Below are positions 8,236-17,437 of a stretch of DNA of 64,000 nt, one piece after another (positions within the stretch are counted from its first letter, which is position 1; each line of letters begins with the position of its first letter). A model generated the notes under the pieces. The model was given only the letters and a program-made list of their open reading frames with translations, made no database searches and was not told the DNA's origin. The translations under genes and the position numbers were made by a program. The DNA comes from Mycolicibacterium sp. P1-18. GTDB taxonomy: Bacteria > Actinomycetota > Actinomycetes > Mycobacteriales > Mycobacteriaceae. Where the stretch lies: contig NZ_NPKR01000001.1 of assembly GCF_008329535.1 (NCBI RefSeq), forward strand, positions 1-64,000, read 5' to 3'.

Positions 8236-8727
8236 ATGGCGGATTCCAGCTTCGACGTAGTCAGCAAGGCCGACCGCCAAGAGGTCGACAACGCGCTCAA
8301 CCAAGCAGCCAAGGAGTTGTCCACCCGTTTCGACTTCCGCGGCACCGACACCACCATCGAATGGCAGGGCGAGGAAGGCATCATCCTCGTCAGCTCCACC
8401 GAGGAGCGGGTGAAGGCCGCCGTCGACGTCTTCAAGGAAAAGCTGATCCGGCGCGACATCTCGATGAAGGCCTTCGACGCCGGCGAGCCGCAGCCCTCGG
8501 GCAAGACCTACAAGGTGATCGGCAGCATCAAGCAGGGCATCGACAGCGAGAACGCCAAGAAGATCACCAAGCTCATCCGCGACGAGGGCCCCAAGGGCGT
8601 CAAGGCGCAGATCCAGGGCGAGGAGATCCGCATCAGCTCCAAGAAGCGCGACGACCTGCAGGCCGTGCAGTCACTGCTGCGGGGTGCCGACCTCGAGGTG
8701 GCGCTGCAGTTCGTCAACTATCGCTGA
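8236..8727 (+). CDS. yajQ: YajQ-family nucleotide-binding protein
   Basis: A 163-residue protein of the YajQ/UPF0234 family (M. tuberculosis Rv0566c-like). It opens with [27 protein letters not shown] and contains [12 protein letters not shown] and the conserved end [12 protein letters not shown]. Family members bind cyclic di-GMP or other nucleotides; the cellular role in mycobacteria is not settled. ATG 8236 is preceded by GGAGGGAGC; the longer frame from 8191 adds residues not found in the family. It is the first backbone gene beyond the tRNA and is convergent with the next gene. Confidence 0.93.
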   Translation: MADSSFDVVSKADRQEVDNALNQAAKELSTRFDFRGTDTTIEWQGEEGIILVSSTEERVKAAVDVFKEKLIRRDISMKAFDAGEPQPSGKTYKVIGSIKQGIDSENAKKITKLIRDEGPKGVKAQIQGEEIRISSKKRDDLQAVQSLLRGADLEVALQFVNYR

Positions 8728-8732
8728 CGCCG

Positions 8733-8784
8733 AACGTGACGCCACGGTGAGAATGTCGCGGATTTCTCGCAGTGGCGTCACGTT
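8733..8784. terminator. Compound inverted repeat after yajQ
   Basis: AACGTGACGCCAC (8733-8745) and GTGGCGTCACGTT (8772-8784) are perfect 13-bp arms enclosing 26 bases. The interior has a weaker second pairing (GAGAAT with ATTTCTC). It begins five bases after the yajQ stop, where a bidirectional transcription stop for the convergent pair would be useful. Confidence 0.5.
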
Positions 8785-8810
8785 GGGCGACATGACAAGC
8801 CCATGAATGC

Positions 8811-8847
8811 ACCGAGCCCGGAGACGGTGAATGTCTCCGGGCTCGGT
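8811..8847. terminator. Perfect 15-bp hairpin between convergent genes
   Basis: ACCGAGCCCGGAGAC (8811-8825) pairs perfectly with GTCTCCGGGCTCGGT (8833-8847) around a 7-base loop. It has no U-tract, as is common for mycobacterial hairpin terminators, and sits 16 bases before the stop of the minus-strand secreted-protein gene. Confidence 0.65.
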
Positions 8848-8863
8848 ATCAGGTCGGGCAGGA

Positions 8864-9418
8864 TTACGGGGTCGACCCGCTGCTCGAGTCAGACGGAGCG
8901 GGGTCCGGAGTATACGTTCCGCCGTGAGTAAGGGAATTGGCGAGCACTCCCGGCGCGGCGAGAAGGTTGCCCGCGATAGTCTGCGGCGCGGTCGCTATCT
9001 GGTTAGCGCCCAGTGCAAACTGACCTGGCAAACCGGCAATCGAACTGGCGAACGTTCCGGGAATCGCGGGGAGGCCACACGGTTCTCCGGACGGCTTGCC
9101 GCCGTTGCCATCATCTCCTGGCGGGCAACCTACGCCGGCGAGGTTTGTAATGCTGGGTAGACCGCAGTTGCTGGCGTTGCCCGACGGGTTGGGGGCGTCG
9201 GGCTGGGCGCAGTTTTGGCCTGCGAGCGTTCCGGGCGCCTGCGACAGGCTGATGATGGTCGCGGACGGGGCCTGCGAGACGTTGTCTGCGATGGTGCAAG
9301 GAATGGACGTGAGCCCAGGCGCACACGCTGCCGAGGCGGGCGCGGCCATCCCCGCGAAAAGGCCGGCGAAAATCCCGGCTGCGGCAATGGCCACTGCCGC
9401 GAAGAACTTTGAAATCAC
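8864..9418 (-). CDS. Secreted Gly/Pro/Ala-rich hypothetical protein
   Basis: A 184-residue protein with a classical Sec signal peptide (MISKFFAAVAIAAAGIFAG..., cleavage expected after ASA near residue 30). The mature part has four or more cysteines (ACAPG, IPCTI, QNCAQP, NCGLP, GVGCPPG, EPCGLP) and a low-complexity end DPAPSDSSSGS. GTG 9418 is preceded by AGGGGAGA. A minus-strand -10-like TATGCT lies near 9464-9459. I do not recognise the family; similar cysteine-containing exported proteins are common in mycobacteria. It is convergent with yajQ. Confidence 0.8.
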   Translation of the reverse strand: MISKFFAAVAIAAAGIFAGLFAGMAAPASAACAPGLTSIPCTIADNVSQAPSATIISLSQAPGTLAGQNCAQPDAPNPSGNASNCGLPSITNLAGVGCPPGDDGNGGKPSGEPCGLPAIPGTFASSIAGLPGQFALGANQIATAPQTIAGNLLAAPGVLANSLTHGGTYTPDPAPSDSSSGSTP

Positions 9419-9629
9419 GTTTCTCCCCTAGGTATGAGCACCGAGTGCTTGTGCGATGGCCATAGCATAACCCCCTGGAAGCGCTCGTAGTGATCCAAAA
9501 TACAAGTCCGTCTCGTGGCGTTCTGGCAACCAAAATTGCCGCTCGAGTCAACGATCTTGACCGTGAAAGAAAAGCCTTGCGTCGCCAAAGCATTCACCCG
9601 CCGACGCTCCCGGCCATACCCTGATCGCC

Positions 9630-10655
9630 ATGGCACCTGCGCAGCGTCAACCGAACGTCGTCGTCCTCGGTGGAGGCTCGTGGGGCACCACGGTGGCCTC
9701 CATCTGCGCCCGCCGGGGGCCGACCCTGCAGTGGGTTCGCTCTCAGCAAACCGCCGACGACATCAACGACAACCACCGCAACTCCCGCTATCTGGGCGAC
9801 GAGGTCGAGCTCGCCGAGGACCTGCGCGCCACCACCGACTTCGCCGAGGCGGCCAACTGCGCCGACGTCCTCGTGATGGGCGTGCCGTCGCACGGCTTCC
9901 GCGGCGTGCTGGAGGAGCTCGCCAAGGAGCTACGGCCGTGGGTGCCGGTCGTGTCCCTGGTGAAGGGCCTCGAGCAGGGCACCAACATGCGGATGAGCGA
10001 GATCGTCGACGAGGTACTGCCCGGTCACCCGGCGGGCATCCTCGCCGGACCCAACATCGCCCGGGAAGTGGCCGAGGGCTACGCCGCCGCGGCCGTCCTC
10101 GCCATGCCCGACCAGCACCTGGCCGCCAACCTCGGAAACCTGTTCCGGACCCAGCGGTTCCGCACGTACACCACCGACGACGTGGTGGGCGTCGAGATGG
10201 CCGGCGCGCTGAAGAACGTCTACGCGATCGCCGTCGGCATGGGCTACTCCCTCGGCATCGGCGAGAACACCCGCGCGATGGTGATGGCCCGCGCGGTGCG
10301 CGAGATGTCCAAGCTCGGCGAGGCCATGGGCGGTCACCGGGACACCTTCGCCGGGCTGGCGGGAATGGGCGACCTGATCGTCACCTGCACCAGCCAGCGC
10401 AGCCGCAACCGCCACGTCGGCGAGCAGTTGGGATCGGGCAAGTCGATCGACGAGATCATCGCGTCGATGAACCAGGTCGCCGAGGGCGTCAAGGCCGCCA
10501 GCGTCATCATGGAGTTCGCCGACAAGCACGGCCTGAACATGCCGATCGCCCGCGAGGTGGACCGCGTCATCAACCATGGGTCGACGGTCGAGGACGCCTA
10601 CCGCGGCCTCGCGGCCGAGAAGCCCGGCCACGAAGTCCACGGCTCGGGCTTCTAG
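9630..10655 (+). CDS. gpsA: NAD(P)+-dependent glycerol-3-phosphate dehydrogenase
   Basis: A 341-residue enzyme reducing dihydroxyacetone phosphate to sn-glycerol 3-phosphate for phospholipid synthesis. The Rossmann motif VVLGGGSWGTTVA is at residues 10-22. Family signatures include SLVKGLEQGT, GPNIAREVAEG, ALKNVYAIAVGMG with the catalytic lysine, and GLAGMGDLIVTCTS-RSRN. It corresponds to Rv0564c (gpdA1). A -10 hexamer TACCCT at 9617-9622 places the transcript start on ATG 9630, so the mRNA is probably leaderless; there is no Shine-Dalgarno. Confidence 0.95.
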   Translation: MAPAQRQPNVVVLGGGSWGTTVASICARRGPTLQWVRSQQTADDINDNHRNSRYLGDEVELAEDLRATTDFAEAANCADVLVMGVPSHGFRGVLEELAKELRPWVPVVSLVKGLEQGTNMRMSEIVDEVLPGHPAGILAGPNIAREVAEGYAAAAVLAMPDQHLAANLGNLFRTQRFRTYTTDDVVGVEMAGALKNVYAIAVGMGYSLGIGENTRAMVMARAVREMSKLGEAMGGHRDTFAGLAGMGDLIVTCTSQRSRNRHVGEQLGSGKSIDEIIASMNQVAEGVKAASVIMEFADKHGLNMPIAREVDRVINHGSTVEDAYRGLAAEKPGHEVHGSGF

Positions 10656-10662
10656 CGGCCGG

Positions 10663-11205
10663 TCAGTTGGCGTACGGGTTGGACGGCTGCGGCCGGTCGA
10701 TCAGCGGGTTGTTCGGGTCGACGGCATAGCTGCCCGCCGGGCTGATGACGAAGCCGCCACCGTCGTAGTTGTTGGTGCACGTCGTCGTCGTACCGTCGGT
10801 GCCGCACGTGACGTTGCGGAAGCTGATCTTGGTGCCGGGATCCAGACGTTTCGGAAACGTCGGGAACACGTACAGGGGGCGGTCAGAGCTGGAGAACCCC
10901 GCCGGGCCGACCTGCTGACCCGTGACCAGGTTCGCGCCGTTCGGCGCGGCCGGGATGGGGCCGTTGCAGCCGTAGTTGCCGCTGTTTCGGTTGATGATGC
11001 ACGCGATGTCGCCCGGCACGGCGAAGCCGTAGAGCGACCCGTCCTGCAGCAGGAACTCCGACGGCTTGACGGGGGCGTAGCCCATCACGTTGGGAGCGGG
11101 GGGCGGGGGCGGCGGCGCTGGTTCCGGATCGGCGGCGGCCACGCCGGGCACGCCGATCACGGCTGCACCGGCAGCCACCAGGCCGATCAGAAGTCTGCTG
11201 AGCAC
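10663..11205 (-). CDS. Secreted hypothetical protein with Pro-rich linker
   Basis: A 180-residue exported protein. GTG 11205 gives MLSRLLIGLVAAGAAVIGVPGVAAADP, a good signal peptide with an AxA cleavage site, whereas the longer frame from 11265 would bury it. A poly-proline stretch follows. The mature domain carries paired cysteines (DIACIINRNSGNYGCNGP and NVTCGTDGTTTTCTNNYDGGGF). This cysteine spacing and the YGC/CNGP pattern recur in mycobacterial exported proteins of unknown function. It is convergent with gpsA, with seven bases between stops. Confidence 0.8.
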   Translation of the reverse strand: MLSRLLIGLVAAGAAVIGVPGVAAADPEPAPPPPPPAPNVMGYAPVKPSEFLLQDGSLYGFAVPGDIACIINRNSGNYGCNGPIPAAPNGANLVTGQQVGPAGFSSSDRPLYVFPTFPKRLDPGTKISFRNVTCGTDGTTTTCTNNYDGGGFVISPAGSYAVDPNNPLIDRPQPSNPYAN

Positions 11206-11309
11206 GCGATCAGCGTAGAGCAGGCGTCCTTCGGGTGCGGGCTTACCAAACGGAGCGGTCGTCACAACCGGGTCATCGGTCGACGCCGGCGAAACGTTAA
11301 CCCGTCGGC

Positions 11310-12188
11310 TCAGTACTGTCCGGGGCCCCGGCCGGCCATCTGCTCGAGGCGCGCGATGCGCTCCGCCATCGGCGGATGCGTGGAGAACAGCTTTCCGATC
11401 TTCTCGCCCGCCCGGAACGGGTTGGCGATCATCAGGTGCGCCTGGTCGGCCAGCTGGGTCTCCGGCGGCAGCGGCGCCAACTCCACGCCGCGGCTGATCT
11501 TGCGCAGGGCGCTGGCCAAGGCCAGCGGGTCACCGGTGAGCTCGGCGCCGGACTGGTCGGCCTGGAACTCCCGTGACCGCGACACCGCCAGCTTGATGAC
11601 CGTCGCCGCGATGGGGCCGAGGAACGAAACCAGAAGGATCGCAAAGGGATTGGTGCCACCCTCGCGGTTGCCGCCGAACATGCTCGCGAAGAACGCCAGG
11701 TTGGCCAGGGCGGTGATGACCGACGCCATCGCGCCGGCCACGCACGAAATCAGGATGTCGCGGTTGTAGACGTGGGACAGCTCGTGGCCGAGCACCGCCC
11801 GCAACTCGCGTTCGTCGAGGATGTCGAGGATCCCGGTGGTGCAGCAGACCGCGGCGTTACGCGGGTTGCGGCCCGTCGCGAAGGCGTTGGGCGCCGCGGT
11901 GTCACTGATGTAGAGCCGCGGCATCGGCTGGTGCGCGGTGGTCGCCAACTCCCGGACGATGCGGTACATCGCGGGCGCCTGGACTTCGTTGACCGGCTGG
12001 GCGTGCATCGCGCGCAGCGCCAACTTGTCGCTGTTGAAGTAGACGTAGACGTTCATGCCGACCGCGAACAACACGGCCAGGAACATGATCGACCTGCCGA
12101 ACAGCGCGCCCACGAACACGATCAGGCCGGAGAAGACGACCAGCAACAGAAACGTCTTGGCCCGGTTCGCGTGGGGATGCCAGGTCAT
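11310..12188 (-). CDS. htpX: Membrane zinc metalloprotease HtpX
   Basis: A 292-residue inner-membrane M48 peptidase for quality control of membrane proteins (Rv0563-like). Two N-terminal transmembrane segments lie at about residues 11-50. The catalytic motif HELSH is at 135-139, two further hydrophobic segments follow, and the third zinc ligand is in [10 protein letters not shown]. The cytosolic end includes [16 protein letters not shown] 12188 is preceded by GAGGAGGAGGG, a strong ribosome site. It is downstream of and codirectional with grcC1, with 86 bases between. Confidence 0.95.
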   Translation of the reverse strand: MTWHPHANRAKTFLLLVVFSGLIVFVGALFGRSIMFLAVLFAVGMNVYVYFNSDKLALRAMHAQPVNEVQAPAMYRIVRELATTAHQPMPRLYISDTAAPNAFATGRNPRNAAVCCTTGILDILDERELRAVLGHELSHVYNRDILISCVAGAMASVITALANLAFFASMFGGNREGGTNPFAILLVSFLGPIAATVIKLAVSRSREFQADQSGAELTGDPLALASALRKISRGVELAPLPPETQLADQAHLMIANPFRAGEKIGKLFSTHPPMAERIARLEQMAGRGPGQY

Positions 12189-12274
12189 TGACCCTCCTCC
12201 TCAAACCACCGACTACTCACCCCTTGGGAGTCGTTCTGAGGAACAACGCGTGGGGGCGGGTGTCTGGTTCCACG

Positions 12275-13282
12275 TCAGCCGTGTCGGTTGACGGTGTAGT
12301 CAACCAGGTTGGCGAGCGCCAACCGTCCGGGCACGTCGGGCAGTTCGGCCAGCTCGGCGCGGGCCTGCGCGGCGTAGTCGGCGACGGTTTCCTTCGCGCG
12401 CACGATCCCGCGTGACGAACGCAACAGCGCCAGCGCCTCGGCGAGGTCCGCGTCGTCCTCCACCGGTCCCTTGAGCAGTTCGCGCAGCCGGTCGGCGTCC
12501 GGCCCGGTCTCCCGCAACGCGAACAGCACGGGCAGGGTGTGCACGCCTTCGCGAAGGTCGGTGCCGGGCACCTTGCCCGACTCGTCGGGATCGCTGTCGA
12601 TGTCGATGATGTCGTCGGAGATCTGGAAGGCCGTGCCGACGATGCCGCCGAGCCGGCCGAGCCGCTGGATCTGGTCCTCGTCGGCCCCGGAGAACGTCGC
12701 GCCGAACGTGCCGGACGCCGCGATCAGGCAGGCCGTCTTCTCGTAGACGACCTTGAGGTAGTGCTCCACCGAGTCCGCGCCCTCGACCACGCCCCGCGTC
12801 TCACGCATCTGGCCGGTCACCAGCTGGGCGAACGTGTCGGCGATGACCAGGACGGCGTCGGGTCCGAGCCGGGCGACGAGGCGCGAGGCCGTCGCGAAGA
12901 GATAGTCACCGGCCAGGATCGCGATGTTGTTGCCCCACCGCGCATTGGCGCTGTCGGCGCCGCGGCGCACCTGCGCCTCGTCCATCACGTCGTCGTGGTA
13001 GAGCGTCGCGAGGTGGACCGCCTCGATCACGGCGCCCGCCACGGTGACCTGCCACGAGTCGGGCTCGGGGCCCAGCTGCGCCGAGAGCACGGTGAACAGC
13101 GGACGGAACCGCTTGCCGCCGGCCTGGAACAGGTGCTGAACGGCCTCGGCCATCAGCTCGTCTGCCTTGCCCAGCTCGGTGGCCATGAGTTCCTCGATGC
13201 GCGCCACCCCGTCGCGAACACTCGCAGCGAAGATTGCGTCCCCGAACTCCACGCCGGCGACCACGGTCGCTGGTGTCTTCAT
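12275..13282 (-). CDS. grcC1: Polyprenyl diphosphate synthase
   Basis: A 335-residue trans-isoprenyl diphosphate synthase, the Rv0562 (GrcC1) orthologue by position, likely making the long isoprenoid tail for menaquinone. The first Asp-rich motif is DDVMD (97-101) and the second is DDIID (223-227), with GGKRFRP (55-61) for diphosphate binding. A minus-strand -10 TATGTT (13294-13289) places the transcript start at ATG 13282, so it is leaderless. It diverges from menJ, with only 21 bases between the two start codons. Confidence 0.93.
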   Translation of the reverse strand: MKTPATVVAGVEFGDAIFAASVRDGVARIEELMATELGKADELMAEAVQHLFQAGGKRFRPLFTVLSAQLGPEPDSWQVTVAGAVIEAVHLATLYHDDVMDEAQVRRGADSANARWGNNIAILAGDYLFATASRLVARLGPDAVLVIADTFAQLVTGQMRETRGVVEGADSVEHYLKVVYEKTACLIAASGTFGATFSGADEDQIQRLGRLGGIVGTAFQISDDIIDIDSDPDESGKVPGTDLREGVHTLPVLFALRETGPDADRLRELLKGPVEDDADLAEALALLRSSRGIVRAKETVADYAAQARAELAELPDVPGRLALANLVDYTVNRHG

Positions 13283-13303
13283 TGCTACAACATACTGGGA
13301 GGT

Positions 13304-14524
13304 GTGGACCGCAAAAGTGACGTGGTGGTGATTGGCGCTGGACCTGCCGGTTCGGCGGCCGCGTCATGGGCGGTCCGCAACGGCCGGGACGTGCTGGTGG
13401 TCGACGGTCAACGCTTCCCGCGGGACAAGGCGTGCGGCGACGGCCTCACCCCCCGCGCGATCGCCGAACTCGAGTTGCTCGGCCTCGGCCCGTGGCTGGA
13501 CGGCAGGGTTCGCCACCGCGGGCTGCGGATGTCGGGTTTCGGGGCCGACGTGGAGATCGAGTGGCCGGGGCCGTCGTTCCCGCCCACGGGCAGCGCCGTG
13601 CCCAGGACCGAACTCGACGAACGCATCCGCCAGGTCGCCGTCGACGACGGTGCCGAGATGCTGCTTGGCGTGAAGGCCGTTGGGGTGGAACATGATTCGA
13701 CTGGCCGCGCCACGTCGGTGACGCTGGAGGACGGCTCCACGATCGGCTGCCGCGAGCTGATCGTCGCCGACGGCGCACGCTCGACACTGGGCCGCGTGCT
13801 CGGCCGCGAGTGGCACAAGGAGACCGTCTACGGCGTCGCGATCCGCGGGTACGTTGCGAGCCCGCGGACCAACGAACCGTGGATCACCTCGCACCTCGAA
13901 CTGCGCTCCCCCGCCGGCGAAGTCCTGCCCGGGTACGGCTGGATCTTCCCGCTCGGCAACGGCGAGGTGAACATCGGCGTCGGCGCCCTCGCCTCGGCGA
14001 AGCGGCCGGCCGACGCCGCCCTTCGTCCGCTGCTGTCGCACTACGCGAACCTGCGGCGCGAGGAGTGGGGCTTCGACGGCGAACCGCGGGCGGCGCTGTC
14101 GGCGCTGTTGCCGATGGGTGGCGCGGTGTCCGGCGTCGCGGGGCCCAACTGGATGCTGATCGGCGACGCCGCGGCATGCGTCAACCCGCTCAACGGCGAG
14201 GGCATCGACTACGGACTCGAAACCGGCCGACTGGCCGCGGAACTCCTCGGCAGCGGGGACCTGAGCCGGGCCTGGCCCGACGAACTGCACCGGCACTACG
14301 CCCGCGGGTTCTCGGTGGCGCGACGGCTGGCACTTTTGCTGACGATCCCCCGCTTCCTGCCGACCGTCGGTCCGCTGGCGATGCGCTCGACGTTCCTCAT
14401 GGGAGTCGCCGTCCGCGTGATGGGCAACCTGGTCACCGACGAGGACGAGGACTGGATCGCCCGGGCGTGGCGCACCGCCGGCACCGGATCGCGTCGCATC
14501 GACGGTCGCAAGCCGTTCAGCTGA
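13304..14524 (+). CDS. menJ: Menaquinone beta-isoprene reductase MenJ (geranylgeranyl reductase family)
   Basis: A 406-residue FAD-dependent reductase that saturates the beta-isoprene unit of MK-9 (Rv0561c family). The N-terminal dinucleotide fold is VVVIGAGPAGSAAA. It then shows RDKACGDGL, the FAD contact GDAAACVNPLNGEGIDYG near residue 290, and the reductase signature LPGYGWIFPLGNGEVNIGVG. GTG 13304 is the first in-frame start after the divergent grcC1 start. The gene pair links tail synthesis (grcC1) and tail modification (menJ). Confidence 0.93.
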   Translation: MDRKSDVVVIGAGPAGSAAASWAVRNGRDVLVVDGQRFPRDKACGDGLTPRAIAELELLGLGPWLDGRVRHRGLRMSGFGADVEIEWPGPSFPPTGSAVPRTELDERIRQVAVDDGAEMLLGVKAVGVEHDSTGRATSVTLEDGSTIGCRELIVADGARSTLGRVLGREWHKETVYGVAIRGYVASPRTNEPWITSHLELRSPAGEVLPGYGWIFPLGNGEVNIGVGALASAKRPADAALRPLLSHYANLRREEWGFDGEPRAALSALLPMGGAVSGVAGPNWMLIGDAAACVNPLNGEGIDYGLETGRLAAELLGSGDLSRAWPDELHRHYARGFSVARRLALLLTIPRFLPTVGPLAMRSTFLMGVAVRVMGNLVTDEDEDWIARAWRTAGTGSRRIDGRKPFS

Positions 14525-14677
14525 GCAGCACCCGGGGTCTTTGCCAAAAATGCAGATCAGGGTGTGAAACACTAGCTCTGGAATTCGACGGTTCCGTAAG
14601 TCGACTTCTGTTTGCCGTTTGCCCTCAGGGGCTACAGGCGATCGGGGGTGGGAAATGCCGACGGGGGGCGGTCATTG

Positions 14678-17434
14678 GTGCGTTCACGGGTGAGCCGGGC
14701 AGCAGAGTGGCGCGCGGTGACCGGTTTCTTGGAGTCCGCGGCGACGCGTCCCTCGGTACTCGTCATCGGCGGTGAGGCCGGCATCGGCAAGACCACGCTG
14801 TGGCTGGGCGCCCTGGAACAGGCCCGGGACAGCGGTTGTCTGGTCCTGTCGGCACGGGGTGGGCAGGCCGAGTCCGGTCTGACCTATGCGGTGCTCGCCG
14901 ATCTCCTCGAATCCGTCGGCCCCGAGGTGCTCGACACCCTGCCCCACCTCCAACGCGTCGCCGTCGACCGCGTGCTGTTGGCCGGGGACGGCACGGGTCC
15001 GGTCACCGACGAGCGCGTGGTCGCGTCCGCCTTCCTGACGCTGCTGGACCGGCTCGCCGCCGACGCGCCGGTGATCGTGGCCCTCGACGACGTGCAGTGG
15101 CTGGACTCCTCCAGCCAGGCGGTCGTCGCGTTCGCGACCCGGCGACTCAAGGGCCGCATCGGCGTTCTCGCCACCGAACGCACCGAACCCGACGGGCGCC
15201 ACGGCACCGAGTGGCTGAAGCTGAGCCGACTCGACGGCGTCGAGCGGATCTCGGTGGGTCCGCTGAACCACGCCGACCTGCGCCGGGTGATCTCCAGCAA
15301 GCTGGGTCGGTCGTTCTCCCGACCGACGATCGCCCGCATCAGTGAACTGTCCGGCGGCAATCCGTTCTACGCACTCGAGTTGGCGCGCGCCATCGACGCG
15401 CAGTCGAGCCTCGCCGACGCCGCGCTGCCCGGGTCGCTGGCCGACCTCGTCCGCTCCCGGCTCGACCAGTTCGGCGAGGACACCCAGACGGTCCTGCTGG
15501 CCGCGGCCAGTGTCGGCACGCCGACCGTCGACCTGCTCGCCGAGGTCACCGAACAGGCACCCGAACGCGTCGTCGAACTGCTCGAGGTGCCCGAGACCGA
15601 CGGCATCGTGCAGATCGCGGGCAACCGGGTGCGGTTCGCCCATCCGCTGCTGGCCCGTGGCGTCTACAGCGTGGTGGGGCCCGCCCGCCGACGACAGATG
15701 CACCGCGCGCTCGCCACCATCGTCGAGCAGCCGGAGATGCGGGCACGCCATCTGGCGCTGGCCGCGTCGAGTGCGGACCCCGCCACCCTGTTGGCCCTCG
15801 ACACCGCGGCCGACGCCGCCCGGGTGCGAGGGGCCCCGGCCGCCGCCGCCGAGCTGCTGGACCTCGCCATCAACCTTGGCGGGGACACCCCCGCCCGCCG
15901 GATCACCTGCGCCGACCACCACTTCCGGGCCGGGGAGGCCCAGCGCGCCGGTGAGCTGCTGGTGCCGACGGTCGACCAGCTTCCGCCCGGCTCGCTGCGA
16001 GCCGTTGCGCTGAATCTGCTTGCGGCCATTCGGATTTACAGCGACAGCCTGACCGAGGCCAGCGAGTTGCTGGACCGGGCGCGCGTCGACGCCGAGGAGG
16101 ACCGCGTGCTGACCGTGCGCATCCTGCTGCTGTCGTCGTTCGCGTCGATGTACTCGGGCCACCTGGACGCCGCCGTGCGTCACACCGACGAAGCGCTCGA
16201 ACTGGCCCGCGGCCTGTCGCTGCCCGATCTGACCAGCCAGGTGCTGGCGATGTCGGTGCTGACGAAGTGCACGCGCGGCGACGGAGTCGACGAGCAGAGC
16301 CTGCAGCGCGCCCTCGAACTGGAGGATCTCGACGCCGACGTGCCGATGCAGTTTCGCGCGTGCGCGGTCCGGGCGATCACGCACGCGTGGATCGGCGAAC
16401 TCGACGCGGCGCGCGACGAGTCGAAGACCGTGCGGCAGCTGTGTCTGGCCCGCGGCGCCGAGAGCGACGTGATGATGTTCGACGCCCACACCGCGCTCGC
16501 CGACGTGTGGCGCGGCGACTTCGCCGCGGCGGAGGTGCTGGCCGAGGAAGCCATCGAACGCGCCGAACACATCGACACGCAGAACCTTCGGGGCGTAGCG
16601 ATCATGATCCGCGCCACCGTCCTGGCCCATCAGGGACGCGCGACGGAGGCCCGCAACGACGCGAACGCCGCGATGGCGATCTCCCGGCAATCCGACACCC
16701 CGCAGCTCGCGATCCGGGTGCTGGCGACCCTGGGCTTCGTCGAGCTGTCCCTCGGCAACCACGCCGGGGCCGTGACCACCCTGCAGCCCCTGATCGACGC
16801 CTTCGGAGCGATCCCTGGCAACGAGATGCGCAACCTCGACTGGGTGCCGTATGCCATCGAGGCCCTGATCGCGGCCGGCCGGGCCGACGAGGCCGAGCCG
16901 ATGATCGAACGGCTCGAGAACGACGGTCGACGACTCAACCGGGCGTGGCTGCTGGCGACCGGCGCCAGGGGCCGCGCGCTGTGGTGGGCGGCGAAGGGTG
17001 AGGTCGACGCGGCGATGCGGTCCGCGCAGGAGGCGATGGCCCACCACGACGGGCTGCCGATGCCGTTCGAGCGGGCCCGCACGCTGCTGGTGCTCGGGCA
17101 GCTGCAGCGCCGGCAGCGGGCCAAGCAGGCCGCCGCCGACACCTTCGCCGACGCGCTGCGGGAGTTCGAGCGGGTCGGCGCGGGGCTGTGGGCCGACCGG
17201 GCCCGCGAGGAGCTGGGGCGCAGCAAGTCGGCGGGCGGGCAGAAGACCACGCTCACCCCGACCGAACGAAAGATCGCGGAGCTGGCGACGTCGGGGATGA
17301 CCAACCGCGACGTGGCGGGGACCCTCTACGTCAGCCTCAAGACCGTCGAGGCGAACCTGACGCAGATCTACCGCAAGCTCGGCATCCGGTCCCGCGCCCA
17401 GCTGGCGGCCAAGCTGGCCTCGGGTGAGCTGTAG
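14678..17434 (+). CDS. Large LuxR-family (LAL/MalT-like) ATPase transcription regulator
   Basis: A protein of about 918 residues combining a STAND-type ATPase with a C-terminal LuxR HTH. Walker A is GGEAGIGKTT, Walker B is VIVALDDVQWLD, and the centre is TPR-like helical repeats. The HTH (LTPTERKIAELATSGMTNRDVAGTLYVS...) occupies the last 60 residues. GTG 14678 is chosen because GGGGGGCGG lies about ten bases upstream and family members start near here; ATG 14612 is an alternative without a ribosome site. I recall no counterpart between menJ and menG in M. tuberculosis, so it is probably an insertion. The ligand is unknown. Confidence 0.88.
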   Translation: MRSRVSRAAEWRAVTGFLESAATRPSVLVIGGEAGIGKTTLWLGALEQARDSGCLVLSARGGQAESGLTYAVLADLLESVGPEVLDTLPHLQRVAVDRVLLAGDGTGPVTDERVVASAFLTLLDRLAADAPVIVALDDVQWLDSSSQAVVAFATRRLKGRIGVLATERTEPDGRHGTEWLKLSRLDGVERISVGPLNHADLRRVISSKLGRSFSRPTIARISELSGGNPFYALELARAIDAQSSLADAALPGSLADLVRSRLDQFGEDTQTVLLAAASVGTPTVDLLAEVTEQAPERVVELLEVPETDGIVQIAGNRVRFAHPLLARGVYSVVGPARRRQMHRALATIVEQPEMRARHLALAASSADPATLLALDTAADAARVRGAPAAAAELLDLAINLGGDTPARRITCADHHFRAGEAQRAGELLVPTVDQLPPGSLRAVALNLLAAIRIYSDSLTEASELLDRARVDAEEDRVLTVRILLLSSFASMYSGHLDAAVRHTDEALELARGLSLPDLTSQVLAMSVLTKCTRGDGVDEQSLQRALELEDLDADVPMQFRACAVRAITHAWIGELDAARDESKTVRQLCLARGAESDVMMFDAHTALADVWRGDFAAAEVLAEEAIERAEHIDTQNLRGVAIMIRATVLAHQGRATEARNDANAAMAISRQSDTPQLAIRVLATLGFVELSLGNHAGAVTTLQPLIDAFGAIPGNEMRNLDWVPYAIEALIAAGRADEAEPMIERLENDGRRLNRAWLLATGARGRALWWAAKGEVDAAMRSAQEAMAHHDGLPMPFERARTLLVLGQLQRRQRAKQAAADTFADALREFERVGAGLWADRAREELGRSKSAGGQKTTLTPTERKIAELATSGMTNRDVAGTLYVSLKTVEANLTQIYRKLGIRSRAQLAAKLASGEL

Positions 17435-17437
17435 TCC

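Noticed and set aside
9515..10729. 404-codon frame overlapping gpsA in another frame
   Set aside because: Arg/Gly-rich shadow frame; the gpsA frame carries all family motifs.
14684..17047. 787-codon minus-strand open frame
   Set aside because: It is an antisense shadow of the LuxR/ATPase gene: highly biased Gly/Arg/His composition, no domain and no ribosome site. Similar long shadows at 20392-23484 and 39919-42870 were rejected for the same reason.
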